64,000 nt of DNA from CAYOZN01 sp964408455 (lineage in GTDB: Bacteria > Planctomycetota > Phycisphaerae > UBA1845 > UTPLA1), in assembly GCA_964408455.1 (NCBI GenBank), contig CAYOZN010000023.1, forward strand, positions 1 to 64,000. Direction: 5' to 3'. This document shows, piece after piece, positions 17,132 to 25,190 of this stretch. The translations under genes were made by a program, and so were the position numbers. Below the pieces are notes generated by a model, which was given only the letters and a program-made list of their open reading frames with translations, did not search any database and was not told where the DNA came from. Position 1 is the first letter of the stretch. The number at the start of each line of letters is the position of its first letter.

Positions 17132-18490
17132 TCACGCAGTGGCCAGTCCAGCATAAGCGCTTCGATGATCAACTTCGGCGGCCACGTACCTGGCTCTGCG
17201 GTAAGAATAGCCGAGAAGTCGTCCGCAGACCCAGACAAGCAGAAAGGCAGTCAGCATGACCGTCATTAGTTCGTACGGTTGACCGCGAATTGACATCATG
17301 GAGAATCGAGCAATTTGGGACCCTATCAACAAAAACCACAACATGTCTGCGCGCAATCGGCCCGTTAAAAATCCGCAGAACCATCCGTTTACCAGCATGA
17401 TCGCGACACCCGGCCATCCCCAAAAATTAATGTACCCGTCACCCATCATCGTGGGTGGAATAGTGGTTGCGGCCTTCGCGCTCGCCGGGTTAATCGCAGC
17501 CGCAAAGATCATATTAACGTCTTCGGGTTTAAGTTGAGGAAAGTACGCACGCGGCACGAAGAAGACGCACATACGACGATAAGTCGCGGCATGGACGAAC
17601 GGATGTCGCGCGGGAAAGGTATGGACTGCCGCCACCAGAAACTGGTGATAACATAGTGGATCGGACGTTATGGCACCTTCATAAGTTTCCGCTTGAACCA
17701 GCATCTGGGCCATCTCCCCCAGCGATTTGCGGACCATAACTTTGCGCACCTTGTAAAGCCCCGTGCCCAGCAACACCAGCACGGTGCCGGACGCAACCAG
17801 CATTCCGATCTGCCGGGCGGACATACGGTTGCGAATGGCATAGCCGGTCACCACGCAACCAACCAATCCCATCGAAGTGCTTCGCGCGCCCTTGGTCGCA
17901 AGAAACATGACAACAGCCATGGTCAAGGCGAATGAAATGCCCCAGATTCGGTAATGGCGAGGCAGAAAAAAGCACAAGAACCCTGGCACAAAAATCAGGG
18001 TCGTGAGATGGTTGAAGATCGCGCTGACATAGTAGTTGCCCGTCAACCGTCCTTCGAACCGGCCGCCTTCAAAAACCTCCGAAATCTGACCGCCCGTCGC
18101 AACCACGCCGCCCAACCAGGCCGAAATCGAAAGCACGGCGGAAAGCCAGAAGAACCGCTTCAGAAAGCGTTGACCGTCGGGCGATTCGATGAGCGCGGAC
18201 AATCCAGGGCTCAGCCCCGTCCACTGCGGCCGCAGACTTTCATACGCGCGCCAGCCGATCGAAAACAGAACGACGCCGACCAGTGCCAGTAATCCGGCAT
18301 TGATCCGGTCGCCCTCGGAGGAGCCCATCCACCAGTAGTGTTCCGGCGTAATGGCCGGCGCCACGCCGTGAACCAGCCCGAGGGCCGAGAACATCATCAG
18401 CCGGGGAAAGTATGTGCGCGTATCGCGAAGGGCGCTGACGCATTCGAAGACGCAGTACAGCGTGACCAGGATGTGTACGAGCGTCAGCAT
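17132..18490 (-). CDS. O-antigen polymerase-like (Wzy-type) membrane protein
   Basis: This 452-residue protein has roughly ten hydrophobic segments with a large extracytoplasmic loop (about 265-350, containing HQFLVAAVHTFPARHPFVHA) before the last segments, including WPGVAIMLVNGWFCGFLTGR. This architecture, rather than any sharp motif, is what defines Wzy-like polymerases of repeat-unit glycans. The ATG at 18490 has GGAG eight bases upstream and overlaps the galE stop by seven bases, so the two are probably co-translated. Other possible functions, such as an O-antigen ligase, cannot be excluded. Confidence 0.75.
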   Translation of the reverse strand: MLTLVHILVTLYCVFECVSALRDTRTYFPRLMMFSALGLVHGVAPAITPEHYWWMGSSEGDRINAGLLALVGVVLFSIGWRAYESLRPQWTGLSPGLSALIESPDGQRFLKRFFWLSAVLSISAWLGGVVATGGQISEVFEGGRFEGRLTGNYYVSAIFNHLTTLIFVPGFLCFFLPRHYRIWGISFALTMAVVMFLATKGARSTSMGLVGCVVTGYAIRNRMSARQIGMLVASGTVLVLLGTGLYKVRKVMVRKSLGEMAQMLVQAETYEGAITSDPLCYHQFLVAAVHTFPARHPFVHAATYRRMCVFFVPRAYFPQLKPEDVNMIFAAAINPASAKAATTIPPTMMGDGYINFWGWPGVAIMLVNGWFCGFLTGRLRADMLWFLLIGSQIARFSMMSIRGQPYELMTVMLTAFLLVWVCGRLLGYSYRRARYVAAEVDHRSAYAGLATA

Positions 18491-19515
18491 GATCCCGTCT
18501 CCGCGAGGCCACCGCCCCGCGCCCCTTTGCTCCCGGCAAAGCCGTCGGGATGCGCCCTGTGCCAGTGCCATGCACTCTGCACGATCTCGCCCAGCTCGAT
18601 GCAGCGCGGCCGCCAGCCCAGCTCTCGCCGAATCAGCGCCGGGTCCGCATAAAGCACCGGCACATCGCCTGCACGCCGGGGTGCTTCGACCAGCGGAAGG
18701 GCGTGCCCCGTCACGCGCCGGGCGGTCTCCACCACTTCGCGGACCGACGCGCCTTTACCGGTACCTGCGTTGTAAATCCGTCCCTCGCCGGGCCCCAGCG
18801 ACTCAAGGACCAGTACGTGGGCCGACGCCAGATCGTTCACGTGGACGTAGTCCCGGATGCAGGTGCCGTCCGGCGTCGGATAATCCGTGCCAAACACGGT
18901 CACGCTCTCGCGCTGGCCCAGTGCCACTTTCAGCACGTTTGGTATCAGGTGCGTCTCGGGATCGTGATCCTCGCCGATGGTACCATCGCCGGCAGCCCCG
19001 GCCGCGTTGAAATAACGCAGGGCCGCGTACCCCAGGCCCCACGCATCGGCACAGTCCCGCAGGGCCCACTCGACGACCGCCTTGGTCCGGGCGTAGGGGC
19101 TTGCGGGCGAAATCGGCATGGTCTCAACCAGCGGCATGCGATCCGGCACGCCGTACACGGCGCACGTGGAACTGAACACAAATCGCTTAATCCGATGCCG
19201 CTCCATTGATCTGAGCAGTCGTATGGCCGTGCCCACGTTGTTGTCGTAAAACGAAAGCGGGCGACGCGTCGATTCGCCCACTTCGATGAATGCCGCGAAA
19301 TGCATGACCGCCTCGAACGATGCCCGTGCAAACAGGCGATCGAACAGCGCACCATCTCCGGCATCACCCTGCACGAACTCTGCATTCTTATCGACGGCTT
19401 CGCGGTGGCCGGACGATAAATCATCGAGCACCGTGACCTCGTGCCCGCCGCGCACCAATGCCTGAACGGCATGGCTGCCGACGTAGCCCGCACCCCCTGT
19501 CACAAGAACTCGCAT
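18484..19515 (-). CDS. galE: UDP-glucose 4-epimerase
   Basis: This interconverts UDP-glucose and UDP-galactose (or the N-acetyl forms). The 343-residue short-chain dehydrogenase/reductase has the NAD-binding GGAGYVGSHAVQAL at the N-terminus, VMHFAAFIEVGES, the catalytic serine region FSSTCAVYG and the YxxxK motif in SPYARTKAVVEWA, followed by RYFNAAGA and TPDGTCIRDYVHVNDL, all classic GalE blocks. It is the first gene of the exopolysaccharide operon, consistent with supplying a galactose-type donor. Upstream, a 168-bp gap separates it from the divergent maoC-like gene. Confidence 0.93.
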   Translation of the reverse strand: MRVLVTGGAGYVGSHAVQALVRGGHEVTVLDDLSSGHREAVDKNAEFVQGDAGDGALFDRLFARASFEAVMHFAAFIEVGESTRRPLSFYDNNVGTAIRLLRSMERHRIKRFVFSSTCAVYGVPDRMPLVETMPISPASPYARTKAVVEWALRDCADAWGLGYAALRYFNAAGAAGDGTIGEDHDPETHLIPNVLKVALGQRESVTVFGTDYPTPDGTCIRDYVHVNDLASAHVLVLESLGPGEGRIYNAGTGKGASVREVVETARRVTGHALPLVEAPRRAGDVPVLYADPALIRRELGWRPRCIELGEIVQSAWHWHRAHPDGFAGSKGARGGGLAETGSC

Positions 19516-19683
19516 CGCGAAAGATTGACTCCAGAGTCAGGCCGGCGGGCGGCAAAGCCGCGTGCACGGCCGGTCCAGTCGCTCAGGCTTGCCTCATCAC
19601 TCCTGCGGCCATAAGGTCTTGTGGCGAACTTGCAGTTTTTGTGCCGCTGCTGTCAGCCTCCCCGACAGAACCGGAACGCCAGC

Positions 19684-20148
19684 ATGTCCGATCACTTTCC
19701 CAAACCGCGGGCAACGCTCGAAGTTGGAGATTCCGGGCAGTTTACGAAGACCATTACCGACCGCGATATCTTCAAGTTCGCCGATGCCTCGGGGGACTAC
19801 AACCCGCTCCACATCGACGACGTCTACGCCCGCAGCACCATCTTCGGCCGCCGCATTGCCCACGGCATCCTCACGGCCGGCATCATCTCGACCGTGCTCA
19901 GCAGCGAGATTCCGGGCCTGGGGACCGTGTTTGTCCAGCTGGAGATTAAATTCCTCAAGCCGGTATTTATCAACGACACGGTGACTGCCACCGCCATGGT
20001 GGCCGAAATCATCAATCCCAAGCGCGTCCGAATGCTGGTGGCCTGCGTTAATCAGCACGGCGAGGATGTCGCCCTCGGAAATGCCGTCGTGGCCCCGCCG
20101 CGCGACACGCAGCTCATTGGCGTACCCGAGGACACCAGCGAGGAATAA
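19684..20148 (+). CDS. MaoC-family (R)-specific enoyl-CoA hydratase
   Basis: This 154-residue hot-dog-fold protein carries the hydratase-2 motif: FADASGDYNPLHIDDVYARS, with the Asp and His catalytic pair, then IFGRRIAHGILTAGI. Such proteins hydrate trans-2-enoyl-CoA (PhaJ-like) or act in fatty-acid metabolism. An in-frame ATG at 19621 would add 21 unrelated residues, so I use the ATG at 19684 with GGAA just upstream. It is a single gene between divergent galE and convergent holB. Confidence 0.88.
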   Translation: MSDHFPKPRATLEVGDSGQFTKTITDRDIFKFADASGDYNPLHIDDVYARSTIFGRRIAHGILTAGIISTVLSSEIPGLGTVFVQLEIKFLKPVFINDTVTATAMVAEIINPKRVRMLVACVNQHGEDVALGNAVVAPPRDTQLIGVPEDTSEE

Positions 20149-20210
20149 TGAGATCCTCTGCGTGGCCGTCGGCGGAGACAGTTCGCCCCCTTTTCCTACA
20201 CGGTCCGATT

Positions 20211-21434
20211 TCACCGGACCTCTCCCGCAAGGCCGCGACCGACCTCAACGCCGAGCACATCGAACAATAGCGACGCGTTGACGTTGCGTTCCATCTGGTA
20301 TTCGGCCGCTGCCACGCCGCGAATCGCCCTGCGCACGCCCGCCGTGGTCGTCGCGGACGCAAGCTGATGTGAAAACTGCATTGAGGGTGTCGCGCGCGGC
20401 TCGCGCCCCAGCTTCCGCCGCTGCACATCGCGCAGCAGAGTGGCAACGATCGCCAGCAGCAGCACGCGGGCTTCGCGAAGCACATTGGTGCCGAGTTCAA
20501 GCTCTACTGGTTCGCCATCATCCTCGCCGTCTTCTTCTTCGTCATCAGCAACTTCGTCGGCCTCCTGAGGCGTTGGGCCGGCACTGGCCACGGCCGCGCG
20601 GGCGCGTTTTGCGAGTTCCTTCGCCAGCTCCTTTGACATGTCGGCGATGCGCTTGCCGAACCCCAACGGGTCGCCAGGCGCCGCAGCCAGCATCTGTGCC
20701 ACCACTTCGGCATGGCCGTGCAGACCCAGCGCCTCGTGGCGAAGGGCAATGCCCATGCTGCCGCCAGACAGCTCCGCGAGGAATCCGGCAGACTCCTTGT
20801 TTAAGCCGCGATCCGCAATCAGGCGGTCCTTGATGAAATCAAGCGGAAGTGGCTGAAAATTTACCAGGTGACAGCGCGATCGGGTCGTCTCCAGAAGTAG
20901 ATCGCCCGAACTCGAAATGAGAATGATGTAGCTGTGCTCCGGTGGTTCTTCCAGCGTCTTCAACAGCGCATTCTGCGACGATTGGTTCAGCCGATCGGCT
21001 TCGGCAATGATGAACACCTTGGCCCGGCCCCGGCTGGGACGCAGACCCATAGACTCAATCACGAAGTGCCGCACGACGTCGATCGTCAGGTCCACCGGCT
21101 TCTGACGCTGTACGCGTTTTTCAGGATGGTACCTTGTGAGCCCGCGGTGAATTCGGTGAATATCCGGATGATTGCCCGCCGCGGACAGCTCGCATTCCAC
21201 GCAGCGGCCGCACGCGTCGCGCCATGGGCCCGGCAGACTCGCATACTCCTTCGGCGGAGCGCCCTCGACCGGGTTCTCGCAGAGCAGAATCGTCGCCAGT
21301 CGATGGGCCAGAAGCTCCTTGCCGATTCCCTCCGGGCCGGCAAAGAGGTATGCATGCGGAATGCGCCCCGCGTGCATGGCCTGCTGGAGCCTTACCTGCG
21401 CCTTCGGTTGAAAAAGCACATCAGAGAGCGGCAC
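20211..21434 (-). CDS. holB: DNA polymerase III delta' subunit-like AAA+ clamp-loader protein
   Basis: This is a clamp-loader subunit of the replicative polymerase. The 407-residue protein has Walker A GPEGIGKE, a zinc-binding cysteine cluster CGRCVEC, KVFIIAEADRL, the SSQNALLKTLEEPPE block and SRCHLVNFQPLP. The P-loop ends KE rather than KS/KT, as is common in delta' subunits that do not hydrolyse ATP. It is longer than the usual 330 residues because of an acidic linker (about 305-325) before the C-terminal helical domain. The GTG at 21434 overlaps the tmk end by 14 bases and has GGAGG nine bases upstream; a GTG at 21419 is possible. tmk-holB pairing is common in bacteria. Confidence 0.88.
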   Translation of the reverse strand: MPLSDVLFQPKAQVRLQQAMHAGRIPHAYLFAGPEGIGKELLAHRLATILLCENPVEGAPPKEYASLPGPWRDACGRCVECELSAAGNHPDIHRIHRGLTRYHPEKRVQRQKPVDLTIDVVRHFVIESMGLRPSRGRAKVFIIAEADRLNQSSQNALLKTLEEPPEHSYIILISSSGDLLLETTRSRCHLVNFQPLPLDFIKDRLIADRGLNKESAGFLAELSGGSMGIALRHEALGLHGHAEVVAQMLAAAPGDPLGFGKRIADMSKELAKELAKRARAAVASAGPTPQEADEVADDEEEDGEDDGEPVELELGTNVLREARVLLLAIVATLLRDVQRRKLGREPRATPSMQFSHQLASATTTAGVRRAIRGVAAAEYQMERNVNASLLFDVLGVEVGRGLAGEVR

Positions 21435-22113
21435 TGGCGATGGCCTCCACGACACGGGCCTCCACGTCTTCCACGCTGCCTTCGCCATTCACGATGGCGA
21501 CAGGGGCCGGATAGTACGAAGGAAGCTCCAGAAAAAGCTCGCGCACGCGGGCATGAAATGCCTCCGGGCGCGATTCCATCGCATCGGTGCGCACATCATG
21601 AAAAAGCATCGACTGCCCTTCCACGGCGGGCCTGGCCGACGCTGCCGAGCGGTTTGTGCGACGAAATGCTTCCTTATGCGGCAGGTCAATGACGATCGTC
21701 AGGTGCGGCCAGACATCTTCGATGGCGAATCTGGCCAGCTCGATGACCTTGTGGGGGTCGTATCCTGCCGCGCCCTGATATGCGCACGTGGCGGAAACGA
21801 ACCGATCGCCCAGTATCGCCTTCTTTGCCAGAAGCGCGGGCGCGACGACCTCCCGGCAAAGCTGGGCCCTGGATGCCATGAACAGGAACGCCTCGCAGCG
21901 CACGTCCATCTGCGACAAATCGTAATCCAGCAGCACGTGCCGGATGCGATCGCCGATGACGGTGCCGCCGGGATCGCGCGTGCGAAGCGCAGCGACGCCT
22001 GCCGCGCGCAGATTCGCTTCGAGCCGGTCCAACTGGGCCCCCTTTCCCGCCCCGTCGATCCCGTCAAAGACGATGAATTTGCCCGCAAGCCGTTGAAAGA
22101 CCGCCCGGTTCAA
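21421..22113 (-). CDS. tmk: Thymidylate kinase
   Basis: This phosphorylates dTMP to dTDP. The 230-residue product has FDGIDGAGKGAQ at the P-loop, TRDPGGTVIGDRIRHVLLD (dTMP-binding DPGG region) and the DRFVSATCAYQG block. These match tmk except that the usual Ser/Thr after the P-loop lysine is Gly. Near residue 145 there is a roughly 30-residue lid-like segment (RTNRSAASARPAVEGQSM). It starts with TTG two bases after the lipA stop, with GGAGG about ten bases upstream inside lipA, and overlaps holB at its end. Confidence 0.88.
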   Translation of the reverse strand: MNRAVFQRLAGKFIVFDGIDGAGKGAQLDRLEANLRAAGVAALRTRDPGGTVIGDRIRHVLLDYDLSQMDVRCEAFLFMASRAQLCREVVAPALLAKKAILGDRFVSATCAYQGAAGYDPHKVIELARFAIEDVWPHLTIVIDLPHKEAFRRTNRSAASARPAVEGQSMLFHDVRTDAMESRPEAFHARVRELFLELPSYYPAPVAIVNGEGSVEDVEARVVEAIASAAL

Positions 22114-22115
22114 AA

Positions 22116-23039
22116 TCAGTCTTCCTCCGCACGCCGTTGCCGCGCGATGGCCTCGTACACCTCGGCCGCGTTGTAGCTCGATCGCACGAACGGCCCGGAC
22201 GCCACCGCGCGAAAGCCAAGCGCTCTCGCCTCCGCCGCGATCTCATCAAACTCCTCCGGCGGAAGATATCGCGCCACGGGCGCATGCTTTTCCGAAGGAC
22301 GCAGATATTGTCCGACCGTCAGGATGTCGACCTGGGCGTCGCGCAGATCGGCCATCGTCTGCCACAGCTCACGCCGCGTCTCGCCCAATCCCACCATCAA
22401 CCCGCTCTTGGTGAATGTCCGCGGCAAGAGCCGCTTGACCGTGCGAAGCACTTCCAGCGTACGGTGATAGCGGGCCGCGGGCCGGATCGACGGGCTCAGC
22501 CGCTCGACCGTCTCCTGGTTGTGGTTGTAGATGTCGGGGCCGGCCTCGCACACCGCCGCGATGCACGCTTCGCGCGCGTGAAAATCGGCCGGCAGCACCT
22601 CGATCACACAGGTTGGCATTTCGCGCCGTATCGCCCGGACGCAGCGGGCAAAATGGCCGGCGCCTTCATCTTCGAGATCGTCCCGCGCCACGGCCGTGAT
22701 GACCACGTGCCTGAGGCCCAGCTCGCGGACCGCGCGGGCCAGTCGCTCAGGCTCGTCCACTTCCGGTGCACTCGGCCGAGCGGTGGTCACCGCGCAAAAC
22801 GCACAGCGGCGCGTACACAGATCTCCGAGGATCATGAATGTCGCGTGGCGGTGCGACCAGCACTCCGATAAATTGGGGCAGCGAGCCTCCTCGCACACTG
22901 TCGCAACGCCGCTGCGCCGAACGATCTCGCGCGTGGCCAGCAGCACGTCGCCTGTCGGCAGCGGTCGCTTCAGCCACGGCGGCAGCCGGCGCCCGTCGGG
23001 GGCCGGCGAATGTGCGTGTTCCAGTACCGTCAATTCCAT
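22116..23039 (-). CDS. lipA: Lipoyl synthase (radical SAM)
   Basis: LipA inserts sulfur into octanoyl groups on lipoyl-dependent enzymes. The 307-residue product has both iron-sulfur motifs: CEEARCPNLSEC (C-x4-C-x5-C, auxiliary cluster) and CTRRCAFC (C-x3-C-x2-C, SAM cluster), followed by HVVITAVARDDLEDEGAGHF and FTKSGLMVGLGET. SSYNAAEV near the end includes the conserved RSSY serine that ligates the auxiliary cluster. The ATG at 23039 is used; an upstream in-frame codon would enter the intergenic region. It heads the lipA-tmk-holB run. No lipB is seen here. Confidence 0.94.
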   Translation of the reverse strand: MELTVLEHAHSPAPDGRRLPPWLKRPLPTGDVLLATREIVRRSGVATVCEEARCPNLSECWSHRHATFMILGDLCTRRCAFCAVTTARPSAPEVDEPERLARAVRELGLRHVVITAVARDDLEDEGAGHFARCVRAIRREMPTCVIEVLPADFHAREACIAAVCEAGPDIYNHNQETVERLSPSIRPAARYHRTLEVLRTVKRLLPRTFTKSGLMVGLGETRRELWQTMADLRDAQVDILTVGQYLRPSEKHAPVARYLPPEEFDEIAAEARALGFRAVASGPFVRSSYNAAEVYEAIARQRRAEED

Positions 23040-23079
23040 GCGGTCCAATCCACAATTCGCGTTCTCTGACGCCGGGCGT

Positions 23080-23085
23080 AGTATA
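23080..23085 (-). promoter_or_regulatory. Possible -10 element for the lipA-tmk-holB operon
   Basis: The minus-strand hexamer TATACT matches five of six consensus bases and lies 41 bases before the lipA ATG. No convincing -35 element accompanies it. Confidence 0.25.
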
Positions 23086-23091
23086 AGGCCA

Positions 23092-23119
23092 TTTACCCTG
23101 CCCCGCACCGGTCTATAAT
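23092..23119 (+). promoter_or_regulatory. Candidate sigma70-type promoter of uspA
   Basis: TTTACC at 23092-23097 is separated by 16 bases from a perfect TATAAT at 23114-23119. Transcription from about 23126 would give a 24-base leader containing the GGGAGG ribosome-binding site. Confidence 0.5.
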
Positions 23120-23149
23120 CAAACGGAAGTCGCCAACGGGAGGCACGTT

Positions 23150-23620
23150 GTGATTGCCATCCAGCGCATCCTGTTCCCAACCGATTTCTCGGAATACTCC
23201 GTCAATGCCCTCCGATATGCGCGAGGGTTTGCCGAGACGGGCAACGCGGAGCTTCACATCGTCAACGTCGTCGACGAGGCATCGCTTTACTGGATGGCCA
23301 TGGGGCCAAACAGCCTGCCCGTGGGGCCTTCTCCGCAGGAACTGATGGAAATGGCGCAGAAGGAGATGGCCGCCTTCGTCGAGAAGCACCTTGCCGGGAC
23401 ATCTGTAAAAGTCGTTCCCGTCGTACTGTCCGGCCGGCCGTTCCTCGAGATCATCAACTACGCCCGCAACAATGCCATGGACCTGATCGTAATCGCCACG
23501 CACGGCCGCACCGGCCTTCAGCACGTCCTGCTGGGCAGCGTCACCGAGAAGGTCATTCGCAAGTCGCCATGCCCGGTGCTGTCGGTTCGACATCCGGAGC
23601 ACCAGTTCGTCATGCCCTGA
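23150..23620 (+). CDS. Universal stress protein, UspA family
   Basis: This 156-residue single-domain protein has the Usp fold: RILFPTDFSEYSVNALRYA at the N-terminus with the DFS aspartate, a variable acidic middle, then the ATP-binding motif G-x2-G-x9-G-(S/T) as HGRTGLQHVLLGSVTEKVI and CPVLSVR at the end. ATP-binding Usp proteins accumulate under stress or growth arrest. The GTG at 23150 is six bases after GGGAGG. It is transcribed alone, divergent from lipA and convergent with atpC. Confidence 0.92.
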   Translation: MIAIQRILFPTDFSEYSVNALRYARGFAETGNAELHIVNVVDEASLYWMAMGPNSLPVGPSPQELMEMAQKEMAAFVEKHLAGTSVKVVPVVLSGRPFLEIINYARNNAMDLIVIATHGRTGLQHVLLGSVTEKVIRKSPCPVLSVRHPEHQFVMP

Positions 23621-23708
23621 TACGTCGCTGCGATTTGATGTTTGAATCGGGGAAGGATCTGCGCTGCGTGATCGGCCTTCGCTGGGATCGATCAACCGGC
23701 GCCGCGCG

Positions 23709-24014
23709 TCACCGGGCGGTGCTGACCGTCTCGCCCGCAGCGATGGGCGGCATGTCGGCCTTTTCGGTCAGGACGATGACGTTGTTGTTCAGGACCTGCG
23801 CAAAGCCACCGGCGATGTTGACCGAAATCTGACCTTGCTTGACCGAATCCACGCGAAGCACACCCTGCCCCAGTTCGCACAGGAGCGGTGCTCGATCGCG
23901 CAGGATGCCGATGAGGCCGTCGTGAGCGGGAATGACCACCGCCGTCGCCTCGGTTTCGAGGACCTGGCGTTCCGGTGTGATGACGGAACAGGTGAGATGG
24001 GATTGCTTCGCCAT
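23709..24014 (-). CDS. atpC: F-type ATP synthase epsilon subunit, N-terminal beta domain only
   Basis: This 101-residue protein contains the epsilon beta-sandwich: CSVITPERQVLETEATAVVIPAHDGLIGILRDRAPLL, LGQGVLRVD and INIAGG-like VNIAGGFAQVLNNNVIVL. It ends about 35 residues short of the usual 130-140, so the C-terminal helical hairpin that inhibits the enzyme in many species is missing. No other atp gene is near; atpC normally follows atpD. It may be the separately located authentic subunit or an extra copy. The ATG at 24014 has a distant AAGGT upstream. Confidence 0.82.
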   Translation of the reverse strand: MAKQSHLTCSVITPERQVLETEATAVVIPAHDGLIGILRDRAPLLCELGQGVLRVDSVKQGQISVNIAGGFAQVLNNNVIVLTEKADMPPIAAGETVSTAR

Positions 24015-24078
24015 TGGAAAGTTTGTACCTTTTCTTCACAAAGTCGTCAAGGCCGGCTCCTCGCGTCTGGATTCGACC

Positions 24079-25176
24079 ATGCTGAAGCTCATCTGCGTCT
24101 GCGGTGCACGCCCCAACTTCATGAAGATCGCCCCGCTGATGGAGGCCTTCGCCCGGCGGCCGGTCCTGAAGGCCCTGCTGGTTCACACCGGCCAGCACTA
24201 CGACGAAAAGATGAGCAAGCTGTTCTTCGATGATCTCGGGATACCCCAGCCGGACGTCAATCTGGAAGTGGGCTCGGCCAGCCACGCGGTGCAGACGGCC
24301 GAGATCATGCGCCGGTTCGAGCCCGTCGTCCTCGACCACAAGCCCGACTGGGTCATCGTGGTTGGCGACGTCAACAGCACCATTGCCTGCGCCCTGGTCG
24401 CGGTGAAGCTGGGCGTCAGGGTGGCACATGTCGAAGCCGGCCTGCGCAGCTTCGATCGCAACATGCCAGAGGAGATCAACCGCCTGCTGACCGACGCCAT
24501 CTCCGATCTGCTGCTGGTCAGCGATCCGGCCGGGATGGAGAACCTCCGCAACGAAGGCGTTGCCCCCGACAAGGTGCACTATGTGGGCAACGTGATGATC
24601 GACACGCTCCTGAAGAACCGGCAGAAGGCCGATGCCTCCGGCGTGCTTCAGCAGTTCGGGCTCAGCCCGCGAAAGTACGCGGTGGTGACGCTGCACCGCC
24701 CCAGCAACGTCGACGACGCTGCAAACCTCGCCGCCATCCTCGATGCCTTTGCCATCATCGGCCGGGACCTGCCCATCATCTTTCCCATGCACCCGCGCAC
24801 GCGCAAGAACATCGCGGCGCTCGGCCTGGAATCCAGAGTCGCGGCCATTCCCGGCTTCCAGACGCCTGAGCCGCTGGGCTATCTCGATTTTCTGAAGCTG
24901 GTCAGCGATTCGGCACTGGTGATGACCGATTCCGGTGGCATTCAGGAAGAGACGACCATCCTGCGGGTGCCGTGCCTGACGCTGCGCGAAAACACGGAGC
25001 GCCCCGCCACGATCTCCGAAGGCACCAATCGACTCGTGCAGCCCGATACCCATGCCATCGTTGCGGCATTCCACGAGCAGATGAGCCGCCCCATCGATCC
25101 GGATCGCTTCCCGCGCTACTGGGACGGCCGCGCTGCCGAGCGCATCGCCGATATCTTCGCAAAACTTGCGGAGTGA
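24079..25176 (+). CDS. wecB: UDP-N-acetylglucosamine 2-epimerase (non-hydrolysing)
   Basis: This converts UDP-GlcNAc to UDP-ManNAc for surface glycans. The 365-residue product has GARPNFMKIAPLM, the HTGQHYDEKMS motif, VVGDVNSTIACALVA, HVEAGLRSFDRNMPEEINR, TLHRPSNVDD and the UDP-binding DSGGIQEETTIL. Several of these are catalytic or substrate-contact blocks of WecB/MnaA. An upstream in-frame codon would overlap the divergent atpC, so the ATG at 24079 is used. It is the first gene of the second glycan locus and converges with a GT2 gene after 14 bases. Confidence 0.92.
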   Translation: MLKLICVCGARPNFMKIAPLMEAFARRPVLKALLVHTGQHYDEKMSKLFFDDLGIPQPDVNLEVGSASHAVQTAEIMRRFEPVVLDHKPDWVIVVGDVNSTIACALVAVKLGVRVAHVEAGLRSFDRNMPEEINRLLTDAISDLLLVSDPAGMENLRNEGVAPDKVHYVGNVMIDTLLKNRQKADASGVLQQFGLSPRKYAVVTLHRPSNVDDAANLAAILDAFAIIGRDLPIIFPMHPRTRKNIAALGLESRVAAIPGFQTPEPLGYLDFLKLVSDSALVMTDSGGIQEETTILRVPCLTLRENTERPATISEGTNRLVQPDTHAIVAAFHEQMSRPIDPDRFPRYWDGRAAERIADIFAKLAE

Positions 25177-25190
25177 AGACGACTCCCCGG

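Noticed and set aside
20202..20220. GGTCCG/CGGACC hairpin at the maoC-holB junction as a terminator
   Set aside because: Only six base pairs with no T-run on either strand.
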